Assembly (NCBI RefSeq): GCF_024763615.1
Contig: NC_077222.1
Coordinates: 25,296,001 to 25,360,000, forward strand
Length of the DNA stretch: 64,000 nt
Source of the DNA: Phlebotomus papatasi
Lineage: Eukaryota > Arthropoda > Insecta > Diptera > Psychodidae
Direction: 5' to 3'
The notes beneath the pieces are model-generated. The model was not told where the DNA came from and searched no databases. It saw nothing but the letters and a program-made list of their open reading frames with translations. The first letter of the stretch is position 1. Every line of letters begins with the position of its first letter. Made by a program: the position numbers and the translations under genes. Shown here one piece after another: positions 13,001-24,360 of the stretch.

Positions 13001-16000
13001 AAAAAAAAACAATCTTTTGGACAATTTCGAAGCGATAAAATCCGATTCTTGAAGAATGATTTCAAACTTTAAGGATATCCAAATCTAGGATATTTTTTAA
13101 AAGACAATGAATAATCCTTGAGCTAAGATATTTTTGATCAAAAAATCGTGAAATCTGAACGCTGTATATTTTACGGTCGGGAAAGAGTTGAAGCCAAGCT
13201 GAGTATATCCTTCTCTTGCATTTCCCTTCTTTTAAGCTCTTACGGGATGAAAATAGTACGCAACTTTCAAAAAACCAATTTTTTACTTACTGTAGAGCAT
13301 ACAAGGACTAAAGCCAAAAAGTAATCATCAAAATCGGTTTAGCAAGAGTCGTGACGTGATATTTGACGTTATTAATCGTTTTATTTGCATCGAAAGATTG
13401 TAAAATTCGGTCAAAAACAACTGGTGATATCGTCGGTTGAACTAGCAACTGTGCTAAGTGCTAACTGCAATTATTTTTGTGCGTTGTAAATTGTAAATGA
13501 TGCACCGCTAAGTGGCGTTTGCAACGAATACAGTTAGCACAGTTGCTGGTCCAACCGACGAATTTTAAACGACTTTTGATAGCCTAAAATTTACTCTATT
13601 CGGAAGTTTTTACATCCGATTCGGAATATCCCGAATATTTCACAAATTATTTTACAATTTTTAAAGATACTGACTTTGATTTTTTGGCTATATGTACCAC
13701 AATGTAAAACAGAAGAAGAAAAATTGAGAAGAAGAAGAATACACTGACAGTCGATTCTAAGCTCCTCGGAGATCTTAATATATAATTCTAAACTACTTCA
13801 AAACTTCGAAATTCTACCCTAAACTTCGTCGTCGCGAAAATTTGGAAAAATGATTTTGAACCCTTTAAAAATTTCAGTCGATTCTAAACCACTCGGGGAT
13901 TTTGAAAAATAATTCTAAACTCTTTCAAGACTTTGACAGCTTATTCTATACTCTTCGAAGATTCTCGCAGCCGAAAATTAACTCTATTTTGAAAGTTTTA
14001 CAAATGATTCCAAACTTTTGGAATATTTTGGCAAGTGATTTTAATTTTTTAAGGATTTTGACAGATTCTAAACTTCTCGGATATGTTAGCATTTAATTCT
14101 GAACGATTTGAAAGTTTGGAATCCGATTCTAAACTTTGCAAATATTTTGAAAGATGATTTCAAACTATTCAAAAACTGGGAGAGTAAAATTTGAACTCCT
14201 CAGAGATTTTAACAGATAATTCTAAACTCTTTCAAAATCTTGACAGTGGATCCTAGAAGTTCAGAAAGTTTTAACGAAGCATTCTAACCTACTTCGACAT
14301 TTTTACAGACGATTGAAAATCCTACTAGGATTATGGCAGACAATGTTAACTGCTTTTCGAAAATATTGACAGACGATTTTGAATTTTTCGAAGATTTTGT
14401 CAAATGATTAAAAAATATATTTGAAGATTTTTTGCAATCTATTGGAAATTGTTTTGTGATTTTCATGGTCGATTCTGAACTCTTCCAAGATTCTAACAGA
14501 TGATTTTGCATTCTTACAAAATTGTTACAAACGAATAAAAACTAATAAATAATTTTGATAAATAATTGTAATCTCTCCAGAAATTTAGATAACCTATACT
14601 AAGCGTTTCGAAAATTTTAATGGACTACTTTAAGCTCGTGTAATTTTTTTTAACAAGTAATTGGAAACTTTTCGGAGATTTTGACAGCCGATATGAAACG
14701 TTCTGGGGCGTTTATGAAAGCTGATTCTCGGTCGGTCAATTTTTGAATATTGAACCATTATAGCTCAGGTCAAGGGGGTTCAAGGAGGTTAAGTTTTTTT
14801 TTGTTTTATAGATAGAAAGTGCAGTTATAACATATTAGAATTTCAGACCGATTCATGCCAAGGGTCCGGGGCCGGAGCTAATTAACTAAGAAAATTGGAT
14901 AATTTTCTGTTGAAACTAGCGCCCCGAGCGGTAATCCTACAAAGTCCAATGTCATAGCATAGAAAGTTGTATTACTTCATGAGACAACGGTTTTTATAAT
15001 TTTTATGCACCAATAATATCTTCAGAATCAAAGGGTTTCGAGAAACACTCTGTCAAAGTCTAAGCCCAATCTTATAAAACGATATTTCCTGTGACTTACA
15101 ATATCTGTGATTTTAAAGAATCTCACTAAAAGCACGTGAAGAAATTCTGAAAGTGAATGTGGTGAAAAGTTGCTTTGTCACAGAAGGAAATTTCTCCATG
15201 ATTTTCAGCTTTTCCACAAGAAAGAAGTTAATCTTATTAAAAGAATTTCTAACTCTTTCCCATTAATCTCTTGTTCCGTGCTTAATAAATAGATTATGAG
15301 ATAACATTATTCATCTACTGGGAATTTGTGCAAAATCATCGGGTGAAGCATTTTTCCACTGAAGTTTATTTTCTCAATGTTTTTGAAATGAGAAATATGT
15401 CTTCCTATATTTTCCGAAGACCACAAAATTACTTTAACTTTCATCACTTCATTAATCTATCACTGCCAATTTTACATTGGATCACTAAACTTTTAGTGGA
15501 AAAGAGGCTCAGTAGAATGTATTATTTAAATATACCATGAAATTTTGCCTAGAATAAAATAATAAATTTGTCTACAATTCTATCTTGCATGTGGATAATT
15601 TGGTCCAGATTTTTAAATAAATAACCAACCGCTAAAATCTTTAATAAAATGCTATAATAAAAATCTACATGGAATTTTTAAGATAAAATTATTTGTTATT
15701 AAAACCTTTGAAAACTACTTTACCATTTTAGAATCTTTCGATGTTTTTTCTGTCCCATTCAGAATCCAAAAGCTGTGTTCTTAACGTTAAGAAATTTTTT
15801 TTCGGAAAAATAAAAAACATCGAATTTGTTATTTAATTCTTAATAATTTATAAGGAAAATCGACAATTTTCTATGTTTTTTTAGTTGAGTGCAGTAAAAT
15901 ACCACGACGTGAATGGATCTAATATGTTATATATTTTTTAAATCAAGATAAATATTTTAAATGAAATAAAAAATATATAGAATTGAATACAAGCCAATTA

Positions 16001-19000
16001 TAAAAAATTAGAGTACTATTTTCGAAGTTTCTGTACTTTGGTTTTACTTCTTAAAAATTGAGTTGGAGTTGTATTCGATGTTCTTTCATTATATTCTTGA
16101 AATTAAGAAATTCCTCTATAAAATCAAAAACATTGAATTTAACTATTAAACATTAACGCTGCCAATTGACGATGTTTGATATTTTTCTATGTTTTTTTCG
16201 GTATTGTGCAGTACAATATCGCGACATGGATACACTTAATGTTTAAATAAATAAAACAACATAGAATCAAATTTTACACAATCATAAAACCCAGGGGGTG
16301 TTAGCTCTGAAAAATGCGACCGGTTTTAGTGTGAATTTTTTCCTGTTTTCATACACATTTCACGAGATATCTCCAAAACTACGTAGGTTGCAAATTTGGG
16401 GTTTTCGGTTGCTTATTCAGTATTAAGTTAGCTTCTATTTTCTATTTGTAGGTTTTGCAAATTCATTCTGTAATAATAGAAAACAGCTAACAAACTAAAA
16501 AGTCTTTTCGGCACGCTAGAAACATATGGTAAACATAGGAAATGTCATGCACCTGATAAAAATTTACATAACTATTTTCTATATTTTTCGTCGTTTTTTC
16601 ACCTTCAAACTCTTGTAAATTAGATTGAAGATGTATTTAATGTTTGTTTTCTAAATTAATTAATGCTGTGAATCGACAATTTTCGATGTTTTCTCTGTGT
16701 TTTTCTGTGTTCTTGTGTACAGTGAAATGTCCCATAAAAAAATCACTAGACAAAATAAAATTTAAAAAAAAAACAAGATTGAATTTTACCTAATCTTTAA
16801 GACTTACAGAATTGTTTTCGATGTTTTTCATTCCTTTCTTGTTATTTCTAAACTCTTGAGAAGTAGATTGGAGATATATTCGAAGTTTTGAATACATTGC
16901 ACGCATTAAAAATAGCAAAAAAAATAACCCAATAATATATTCTAGAAATCATGAACATTTCAAACGAACAAAAAGGTAAAACATAGAATTATTAATTATT
17001 TAAAATTCATACTATAATTATTTTTTCTATGTTCTCCTCCTATACACTTCAAATTTAGACTGAATATATCTTAATGATTTTTTGTCCTTGCATTAAAAAA
17101 CTTGCTTTTGATGAAGTCAAAAACATAGAATTATTAGTTAGTTTATATAAGGAAGATCATTTTTTAACTCTTTCCGGACCGCAGCATATGCTGCAAGCCA
17201 ATTTCACATTTTTTTAATCAAAAATATCTAAGCTCAGGAATTAATTGAGGAATAATTAAAAAAAACACTGTTTTTCACTGAATATTCATATGCTGCTTTG
17301 GGTACTCAGAGTCCCAAAAGAGACGAAAGAGTTAAATAAATTTCTAAAATGATGTTTTTGATTGCTATTACGGCAAAAGTTTTTAATTATTTATAAAGAC
17401 AAACATATTTCTTACAAACTTTTGGGACTGAAATGACACGTTTACATCACTTTCCGTTGGCTTTCTATGTTTTTCGATGTTTTTCAAATGAAGTTTTTAT
17501 AGCACAACTCTAGCCACAGGTTTAATTTGAAAGGACAAAATCAAATAAAATTGGGGTACCTAAAAACTAAAGCATTCCGACAATTTTCGATGTTTTTTTC
17601 TATATGAAAACCTGTCAAATAATCGGACTTGACACTTGTATGACATGAGTATATTTGACGTTTCTTGACAAATTACTATATTTTCTTTTAAAAATCTTGC
17701 AATGATTATGAAATATTTTTGCAATAAGTAAGATGGCGCTCGTTGGCTGTAATTTCATTTTTCTATGTTTTATTTAAAAACTTCTTTAAAAATATCTTAT
17801 TGAAAATTTCGCTTAACACCTGGGTAAACAATGGTTTGTGCCTTGACTAAGCGAAGGCTGTTTGGCAGAATAGACAGCCCAGTGGATTGTACCTTGGCTT
17901 AAATAAATTATTGTGTCTCTGCTAAAATGCTAAGTGAAAATTTTATGAAAATTTTTGGTATTTATCTGAGAATTGCATTTTTTTGTGTATTGAGATATTC
18001 TTTCTTAAAAAATGTCCACTTACCGATGTAAACGGATTCCCGCTGTCGAATGTGATGAGCTAGCCTCCAGTGGAGGATGGTAATACGGGTTTCGTTCTGT
18101 TCATCGAGGAAGGTGGAACCGATTAGTTCATGAGCTTCGGCCAATCGCGAAGCTGAGTAGTTTATGCGACTTTTGAGGTACTCAAAGATTTGATGAGCCC
18201 CCTTGAGGCATGCCAGCTGCAAACTATCATCACCATATCGACTTTTGGCAAATGGATCTGCCCCATGCTCCAGCAGGAGCTTCGTGGTCTCCAGTCTATG
18301 TTCCTGAATGGCATAGTGCAGGGCTGTTTTGTCCTGAATGTCCCGTGCATTGACATCAGCCCCCTTGCTGATCAGGTACATGCACAGAGCCACAGATTGC
18401 ACGGAATTTATGAGGCAAGTGCCCCCATTGTAATTAGCTTTTGTAATATCAGCCCCCCGCTCCACCAGATACTGCACAATTTCCACGTGCGTCATGTAGC
18501 ATGCACTCCGGACCGGCGTCGATCCCGTGTCCGAGAGTGCATTGATATTCGCCCCGAAGCCAATCAAGAGCTTCACCACGCCCAGATTCCCGGACACAGA
18601 AGCGCACCACAGCGGAGTGACGCAGTGCACGGATCTGTCTTCCGGAACTTCATACAGTCCCCGCTGTTCAATATCTGCGTCACATTCTGTGATCAGCAGC
18701 GCCGCCACGCGGACATTTCCATGCTTACAGGCCAGGAAGAGCGGCGAGCAGCCATCCCTGGTCTGCTTCGCAATCTCCCTGCGCTCCTCGCGACGCAAAC
18801 TGCAAGGAACATCAAAAACTCTCTCAATGTGGCTCTCTCTTCTTCCGGGACTGAGCTGCAGACTCCACAGAGTTTGCGATCGACGAGAAATGGGCAGAAA
18901 GCGTGAAGTGGCAAATGGGACGTAACACATTGTGTGAAATATAAGTGAAATGTGCGTTTGGCATTGTTGCAAAAAAAAAGTGGAGAAAGAAGTGGGGTTT

Positions 19001-22000
19001 TCTCATTCAAGAATATGAAATAGATTTATTTATAGAAGGCAGAAGAGGATCACAATTCACGGTATTTTTTTGTTGACGATTTTCCCAAGTATATGAGATC
19101 TTAATACAACCCTGTACACAAGTTTGAACTCAATCACATTTTCCGGCAAAATTTGTTTTCGATTTTTTTTTACCATTTAGGAAGCATCGGTTGAGGATCC
19201 GATAATGAAGGGTTACTCAAATTAAAGACACAATCAGTCAACAGACACACGATTCTCGAAAAACTTCTAGTTCCTAGAAAATTATGGAGTAAAAATGCAA
19301 GTAAAAAACAATAAAGACAAAACAGGTGGCAAAGCGTCCCAGGTTTTGCGAAGTGCTCAAACTCGTGACTTAGATTCTATACCTCAAAAGTACTTTCGCA
19401 CGATTTACTGTTTACCGGTTCGTAATCGATTTAATCCGATTCATAAATCACTCAAAAGCTCCCTCAAAATGGTTTTAATAGCAATATAATTGATTTTTGG
19501 ATAAAAATTACTTATCTGTTTATAATCGGTTCACAGCCCAGTTGAATAGGTTTATAAATTACTCAAAACTTTGACTAAAATACACTTCAAGATTTGGAAT
19601 TAGATATTGGTTATGAACCGGTTCATTATCGTTTCAGGACCAATTGGAACCGGTTCAGTTTTATCGGAAATTCCAAGACCTTTCCAACGAGCCCAAATAT
19701 GATACCATTTGGATGAGAAATATGCTCTCCAGAACCTTTCAAACCTTTGACCTTGAAAAACCGATATTAAGAATGATTTAACGGGATTTTCGTATATAAA
19801 GTGTGCGACAAAACCATAACCGCACCTATTTTTTTTTCGAATTTCAAACAAATTATAGAAATTTTATTGTAGTTTTTACCTTAATTCTTCCATTATCATC
19901 GGAGAAAAGAAAATTGTAATGGTTAGTTGGCTGAGTTTGATTGAGATTTTAAATTGAAAGAAATGTTAGAAAATCGCCTTTTTCAAAGTGACATAACCAT
20001 AACCGCATGCGCTCTATTTGTAAAAATCTTAGATCCCCTATAGCCAACGGCCGCAGCGATTCCACTAGCAGCCTTTTTTGCCATGTCCGCTGATTTCACC
20101 GCTAAAAATCCGCGTGAAATTCCCTGGATTTTACCGCTCAAAATGCGCGTAAGCTTCCGAAATGGAATTTGACGCTAAATTTCTTCCTAGCGTTCCATGG
20201 ACGTTTGCGGAACTCTGTGTAGGACCGTCTAATAATAAATGTCCGCGAGTTTCTATGGACTTTTCTCTGACGAATATTTCCACGGCTTTTCCTATGGATT
20301 ATTAGCGTATAATCGGCAATCAGCCCTTTAAAAAGTTGGAAAAAATCCTCTTTATTTCCACGAAATTCTCCGTGGAAATTTCCATAAAACGGCCTTAGAG
20401 ACTTCCGTGGTTTAATATTACGGAATTCCACGACTTTTCCAGTGGATTTTTTAAATATATTTTTCTTCAAAATAATTCCAAAAATTGATTTAAAATTTCG
20501 TGGAACTTTCATAGAGAATTTCCAAAAAAACATCCACAAATATGGACGATCAGTGCCAATTGGCAGCTTAAAACTTGGAGAGTGTTCATCTATCAGACGA
20601 ACACTCAGTTGTTCTACTTTTGAATTGAAAATATTGCTACCATATCGTTTATTTGAGTATGTCTAGCTCGCAAGAATTATAGCGTTAGGGCGAAAAATAA
20701 TTGCAGAATTTTCGCGCTTACTTTCATGGAGTCTTGGCCGGAAAGATATCAGAAAATATACTCGGAATATTTAAAGGAAATTTTAAATCAATTTCCAGGG
20801 AATGCTCTCAGATATGTTGCAAGAAAATTCCTCGGACGCGAAAAAAAGCTGATAACTCCGCAGAATTCCAAGCGGAATATTAGCCTTTATTTCCACGGAA
20901 ACTCTCGCGGAAAAATAGAAGACAAATTCCAGGGAATTTTCTGTTACTGTGAAACTTTGCGGCCGATCGGCTACAGGGTCTATTCTCTGAAATGTCATTG
21001 TCATTTTTATTAGCGTTTACTTATATGTCAAAAACGTCAAGATGGCGCGCAGAAAAATCTTATCGGATTATGAAAACGGCCAAATAGACTTAATGAACAG
21101 TGAAAAGAAGCCATTTCGTGAAATTGCCCGCATAATTGGTCGCAGTGATCGCGTTGCCAGGAATTATTTGAAGGTTTCTGCGAGCTATGATTCTAACCGT
21201 GATCATGGAAGAAAGCGGAAGTTTTCCAGCGTTCTGAGGGGCATGTGTGACGTATGGCTTCGAATTCATATTGCACCTGTAGGTCAATTAAGGAATCATT
21301 GGACCTCAATGTATCCGTTAGAACCGTGCAAAGGACCATGAGACATTCGCCGGACATCGTGAGAGCTAAAATGGCTCCAAGACCGCGACTAAAACCGCAT
21401 CACATGGAGAGACGCTTAGTTTTCGCTCGAGAGAATTTAAGGGCAGATTGGACTAAGGTAATGTGATCACTCTGTATTTTTACAGTTCATCTTCTCAGAT
21501 GAAAAGAAATTTAATCTTGATGGACCTGACTGATTCAGGTATTACTGGCGAGATTAAAGGACAGAACCGCAGTATTTTTCTAAAATGAACTTTGGAGGAG
21601 GATCACTCATAATTTGGGGAGCGTTTTATGCGAGAGGAACCCTGAAATTACGCTTTACTTCGCATCGAATGAAGAGTCAAGACTACATAATCAGTCCTCC
21701 GAAGACGTGAAAGAACTCAAAGTTGCGTTACTTGATGCTTGGCGTAACATTCCGGAAAGCACCATCCAGATTCTAATCAGGAGTATGACAAACCGGATTT
21801 TTAAGCTGATTCATAAACATTGAGCTACAATTAAGTACCAAAAGTTCTTTTTCTGATGATTCGTGCTTTTTCTTTCATAAAATTTGAAGTGCTGTTATGA
21901 TTTTGTCAATCGAATGAAAGATAACTTTCACAATCAGTTTGAGTGCAGGTTTCCAAATGATTTTCCAAAAAAATTGGTTTGGTTCTTCGACCTTTCTAAT

Positions 22001-24360
22001 CTTTTATATAATTTCAATAAAAACTTTAAATAATATTTACAACGATCCTCAGATAGCTTATTGTAAGTAAATACAGTTTTTTTTTATTCTTCTACTAGCA
22101 AATTGATAATTCGATAAATTATCCGATGCACTTTCATCGCTTTTAAAAATTTGTTGAGGATTTTAATTCGGCACTATAGATAAGCAATTTACACTACAAT
22201 AATACTACTTAATAAAGAATAAAATTTTTAATTGAAAAAAAAAGATATCAAAAGGAAAATAAAATAGACGGAGCCAGGGATCGAACCCGCGTCACTCTCT
22301 TTGAACGTCCTGTGCTGTACCGCTGAGCCAGCGCTGCATGCAGTCTCATTCGAATTTTCTTTATTATGTGCTGCATATTTTCAACTTTGGGGAATTTAAA
22401 AAAAAAATAACCCGAATTCGCATTTTTTGAATATACCACGTTTAATTTGATGCCTTTCTGCGTAGTTGAACAAAGCCCCAGATTTATATGAATTTGATCA
22501 CTCGAGTACTTCCCTTGTAAGACGATCCCTCTGTCTATTTTCACTTAAGGCTAATGAACAAGGGATCGGGTCCTTCTAGAGAGGGTCTGGCGAGGGGCTC
22601 ACAATCCTTCTCCGTAAAAGCAAGATGGTTGCTAAAACTCAGAAGGAGTCTCCGATAGGACGGACCGGATGGACTCTCTGACAGAGACCTATGCTACGTT
22701 TCTGGAGCGAGCTGACGGAAAGTCGCCAGGGGGTAGATTATGTAAGTAAAGTGAAGCCGGTGAATGATTCACTTGACAGCTCGAGTGAACGTTTCACTAG
22801 TGAATCGCCAAAATGCGATTATGAAAGCGGTGAACGATTCACTTCACACCGTTTTTTGAGGTTAGGTTTTTCACCATCATTTGCGGGAGTGAAACTGGAG
22901 GTGAATGCAATTTTTAGGACGAGAAATGCATTGCATAATCGGAAGTAAGGCTTTTTCACATAACTAGTTTATAATACGATACGAAATCATCGAGTTTATA
23001 AAGCATTTGATGCAAAAAATTGCCGAAATATAATTAACCAACCAAACACTATTTTCGCGGCACGTACAAAGTATTCACCTCCAGACAAATCGAATGATTG
23101 ACAAAATGTCTCACACACATTAACAGACACTGCTCACGCATTTGTACACACTTTATATTATTTTAACACCAATTTCACTCCATTTTTTCTAAAACTTCAT
23201 CAAAAACTGAGAAAATCGGTGAAAAACTATACGGCCACTGAACAAAAACAATGAGTTTTGACGTCTGGAAATTCACTCTAGCAGTTTTTCACCACATCTG
23301 ATTCACTCACTCATTCATAATCACTTTTCTAGCAGTTGTGAACACGAGCGGTGAATCGTTCACTTGTGAACGTTTCACCAGTGAACGTTCACGATTTTTA
23401 CATAATCCACCTCCAGGACTAGAGAGGTTAGTGCGAGAGGCCTGGTCCCTTAAAGGGACATTGCTGCGACTTAAATAAGGTTTCGAAATCAACCAAAGAC
23501 TTAATTGATGAGGGGGATGAGTATTTTTTTTTGTGAAGGGTCATCAAAGGCCTGAAGTTGATATCTTTCATAGTTTGAACTTCATACCGGTGGCAAGAGA
23601 GCTATCTTTCATGTGGATTTCGGCTAACTTCAGGGCAATGGTTGGGTCACTATTCCTGACAAAAATTGCTTAGAAATAAGCTAAAATTCTAGCAATTCTA
23701 GTTGAATTTATATCACTTAGAATTTGGTGTTTCCTGAGAAGTTTTTACCGTGAATAAACCTATAATGATGAATCGGTTAAGAAACAACTAAAAATAATTT
23801 TTATTCTAAATTCATTTTTTAATTATTATGAATCGGTAGAAGTTGATACTGTACCAGGAAATATAAAAAAAAGAAGGAAATGTAAAAGAATTTTACGGCA
23901 TCACGAGTATACTGCCAATCTACAATGCTTTTACCTCACTTTTGATTGGCAATCCTTGAAATTTTCAAATTGTTCCCGAGATATAAAGAAATGTTTCCGA
24001 TATGTTTCCAATTTGAATTCGACCTAATTTAGACGACCTTGAAAGGATTCTCTTCCTCGTCCCCGAGATCCAATCCAATATCATTGATCTCTAATCTAGA
24101 AACTTCTGCTCTAATTTATTCAACTCTGAGGGGCTTTCATTGTGCGGCAGTTTTTTGGTCGTGGAGTCAAATGGGGGGCCAGAAAAAACACGGTGAATGG
24201 GTATTTTTAGTGCGATTGAACGGAGAAATTACCTTTTTATACGATCTCTGAGCACATTCGAGTTGTTCTCGCCCGTCATGGGCTTACACTCCTCGAACAC
24301 AAGATTAATCACTGACTCCAGGTACCTCTGCTCCGTGGCCAGTGAACTGAACTTGGACAT
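7044..24360 (-). CDS. Fem-1: FEM-1 homologue, CUL2 E3 ubiquitin ligase substrate receptor (5 exons)
   Basis: Exons in transcription order: 24360-24233, 18799-18024, 11278-10847, 10743-10475, 7394-7044. All introns are GT-AG and phases match, giving 1,956 nt (651 aa; human FEM1A-C are about 617-670). Exon 2 (aa 43-301) encodes about six ankyrin repeats from DGCSPLFLACKHGN (aa 58) to about 265, then ELIGSTF and LHWRLA as in vertebrate FEM1. Exon 3 has the TPR-like block with ICERVLG and FRGASYADS. Exon 5 has an ankyrin pair (CGADVNARN) and a C-terminal VHL box (SLKCLAS, aa 618-624) followed by IPKTLEMFV. FEM1 proteins recognise C-terminal degrons and link them to CUL2-elongin. The start ATG is the first after an in-frame upstream TGA. 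Exon 1 (42 aa, EQRYLESVINLVFEEC) is inferred from frame, splice phase and position. The intron 3 donor (GTTAGG) is weak. The gene is divergent from REV3. Confidence 0.9.
7790..10330 (+). repeat. Satellite-like array in FEM-1 intron 4, monomer about 40 bp
   Basis: The phrase TTTTGACAGATAATTCTAAA recurs dozens of times with spacing of about 38-45 bp and heavy divergence. It fills most of the intron between exons 4 and 5. The same monomer in the same orientation fills 11,780-14,730. Confidence 0.85.
12383..12435 (+). repeat. GGCTATATGGACC...GAAGAAG module (one of about eight copies)
   Basis: A roughly 50-bp module starts with GGCTATATGGACC, continues GTCCGACAGCCTTACATAAA and ends in a (GAA)n tail. 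Related copies lie near 8653, 8783, 10131, 12017, 12301, 12456 (partial) and 13686, always inside the ~40-bp satellite. The 5'-defined, simple-repeat-tailed layout resembles a retroposed fragment, but that is inference. Confidence 0.7.
13431..13560. repeat. 130-bp inverted-repeat element in the satellite
   Basis: CGTCGGTTGAACTAGCAACT at the left is the reverse complement of AGTTGCTGGTCCAACCGACG at the right, with one mismatch; the arms continue through GTGCTAA/TTAGCAC. Confidence 0.8.
14731..15719. other. AT-rich intronic DNA, no feature seen
   Basis: Part of FEM-1 intron 2. No coding or repeat structure could be supported. Confidence 0.5.
15720..17770 (+). repeat. Diverged tandem array with TTTTCTATGTTTTT units
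   Basis: Units containing AATCGACAATTTTCTATG, then GTGCAGTAAAATACC, recur near 15850, 16170 and 16680. The spacing is about 240-310 bp once the MITE at 16292-16555 is subtracted. Further TCTATGTTTT/AAAACATAGAA phrases continue to about 17770. Lies in FEM-1 intron 2. Confidence 0.6.
16292..16555. mobile_element. hAT-type MITE copy 1 (264 bp)
   Basis: The copy runs from CAGGGGGTG to TCATGCACCTG and shares GAAAAATGCGACC, TTTCACGAGATATCT and TTTTTCGGCAC with copies at 33442 and 60531. The flanks ATAAAACC and ATAAAAAT look like a diverged 8-bp target duplication. Confidence 0.8.
18973..20030. other. FEM-1 intron 1 DNA without a supported gene
   Basis: Short frames here are not coding-like. The phrase ACCATAACCGCA occurs twice (near 19815 and 19995), possibly marking a diverged repeat. 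Confidence 0.45.
20031..20982. mobile_element. Foldback-like element rich in TTCCACGGAAATTTCC phrases, about 950 bp
   Basis: The ends AGATCCCCTATAGCC and GGCTACAGGGTCT are imperfect inverted repeats, followed inside by GGCCGC on both arms. The interior is packed with CCGTGGAA, TTCCACGG and TCCGCG words on both strands. Long frames here look like by-products of the repeats. It abuts the Tc1 remnant at 21042; a functional link is not shown. Confidence 0.55.
21042..21823 (+). pseudogene. Degenerate Tc1-type transposase with internal deletion
   Basis: Starts MARRKILSDYENGQIDLM, the helix-turn-helix start typical of Tc1/Minos-like transposases, with REIARIIGRS as the recognition helix region. The frame shifts near 21250 to SVRTVQRTM and RRLVFARENL, then FSDEKKFNLDGPD (first catalytic Asp region) followed by an in-frame TGA. 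NFGGGSLIIWGAF follows. The middle of the catalytic domain (second Asp and SPDLNPIEN block) is missing: sequence jumps to a C-terminal block, LLDAWRNIPESTIQ. Frameshifts, stops and the deletion make it inactive. Confidence 0.85.
22265..22337 (-). repeat. tRNA-like SINE head (A and B boxes)
   Basis: Read on the minus strand: TGGCTCAGCGGTACAG (A-box-like, 22315-22330) and GGGTTCGATCCC (B box, 22277-22288), 26 bp apart. The acceptor ends do not pair and the T-arm has one mismatch, so a functional tRNA is unlikely. A T-run (22235-22243, minus strand) about 30 bp downstream could end Pol III transcription. Confidence 0.6.
22557..22729 (+). repeat. GC-rich fragment of an unidentified retroelement (left part)
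   Basis: The stretch is notably richer in G and C than its surroundings (for example GGACGGACCGGATGG). It appears to continue after the MITE at 22730-23412 as AGGACTAGAGAGG to about 23475. It may be the tail of a non-LTR element or a structural RNA-derived repeat; no frame identifies it. Confidence 0.35.
22730..23412. mobile_element. MITE, about 680 bp, with GTGAAC-rich ends
   Basis: The left end GGGGTAGATTATGTAA is inverted relative to TTACATAATCCACCT at the right. Both subterminal regions are rich in GTGAACGTTTCAC and GTGAATCGTTCAC words. CCAG on both sides may be the target duplication. No transposase frame. Confidence 0.7.
23476..24232. other. FEM-1 intron 1, promoter-proximal part
   Basis: No gene or repeat could be supported apart from the splice donor (GTAATT, minus strand) at its end. 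Confidence 0.45.

Larger units (their letters stand above)
11780..14730 (+). repeat. Satellite-like array in FEM-1 intron 2, same ~40-bp monomer
   Basis: GATTCTAAAC and TTTTGACAG recur at about 40-bp intervals, as in the intron 4 array. The array is interrupted by a 130-bp MITE (13431-13560), by copies of a GGCTATATGGACC module, and by AT-rich spacers. FEM-1 exons 3 and 4 sit between the two arrays. Confidence 0.85.

Noticed and set aside
7790..14730. CRISPR-like array because of regularly spaced repeats
   Set aside because: Repeats are diverged and spacers are not unique; this is eukaryotic intron satellite DNA.
18190..18925. Long plus-strand frames (238 and 132 codons)
   Set aside because: They overlap FEM-1 exon 2 on the opposite strand and show no domain.
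18800..18972. N-terminal extension of the FEM-1 ankyrin frame starting at 18972
   Set aside because: It lies upstream of a good acceptor (TTCCTTGCAG) and has low-quality residues; the joined exon at 24233-24360 fits better.
20138..20539. 133-codon minus-strand frame
   Set aside because: Made of TTCCACGG-type repeat words in a foldback element; no family resemblance.
22265..22337. Functional tRNA gene
   Set aside because: A and B boxes are present but the acceptor stem does not pair and the T-arm has a mismatch; called a SINE head instead.
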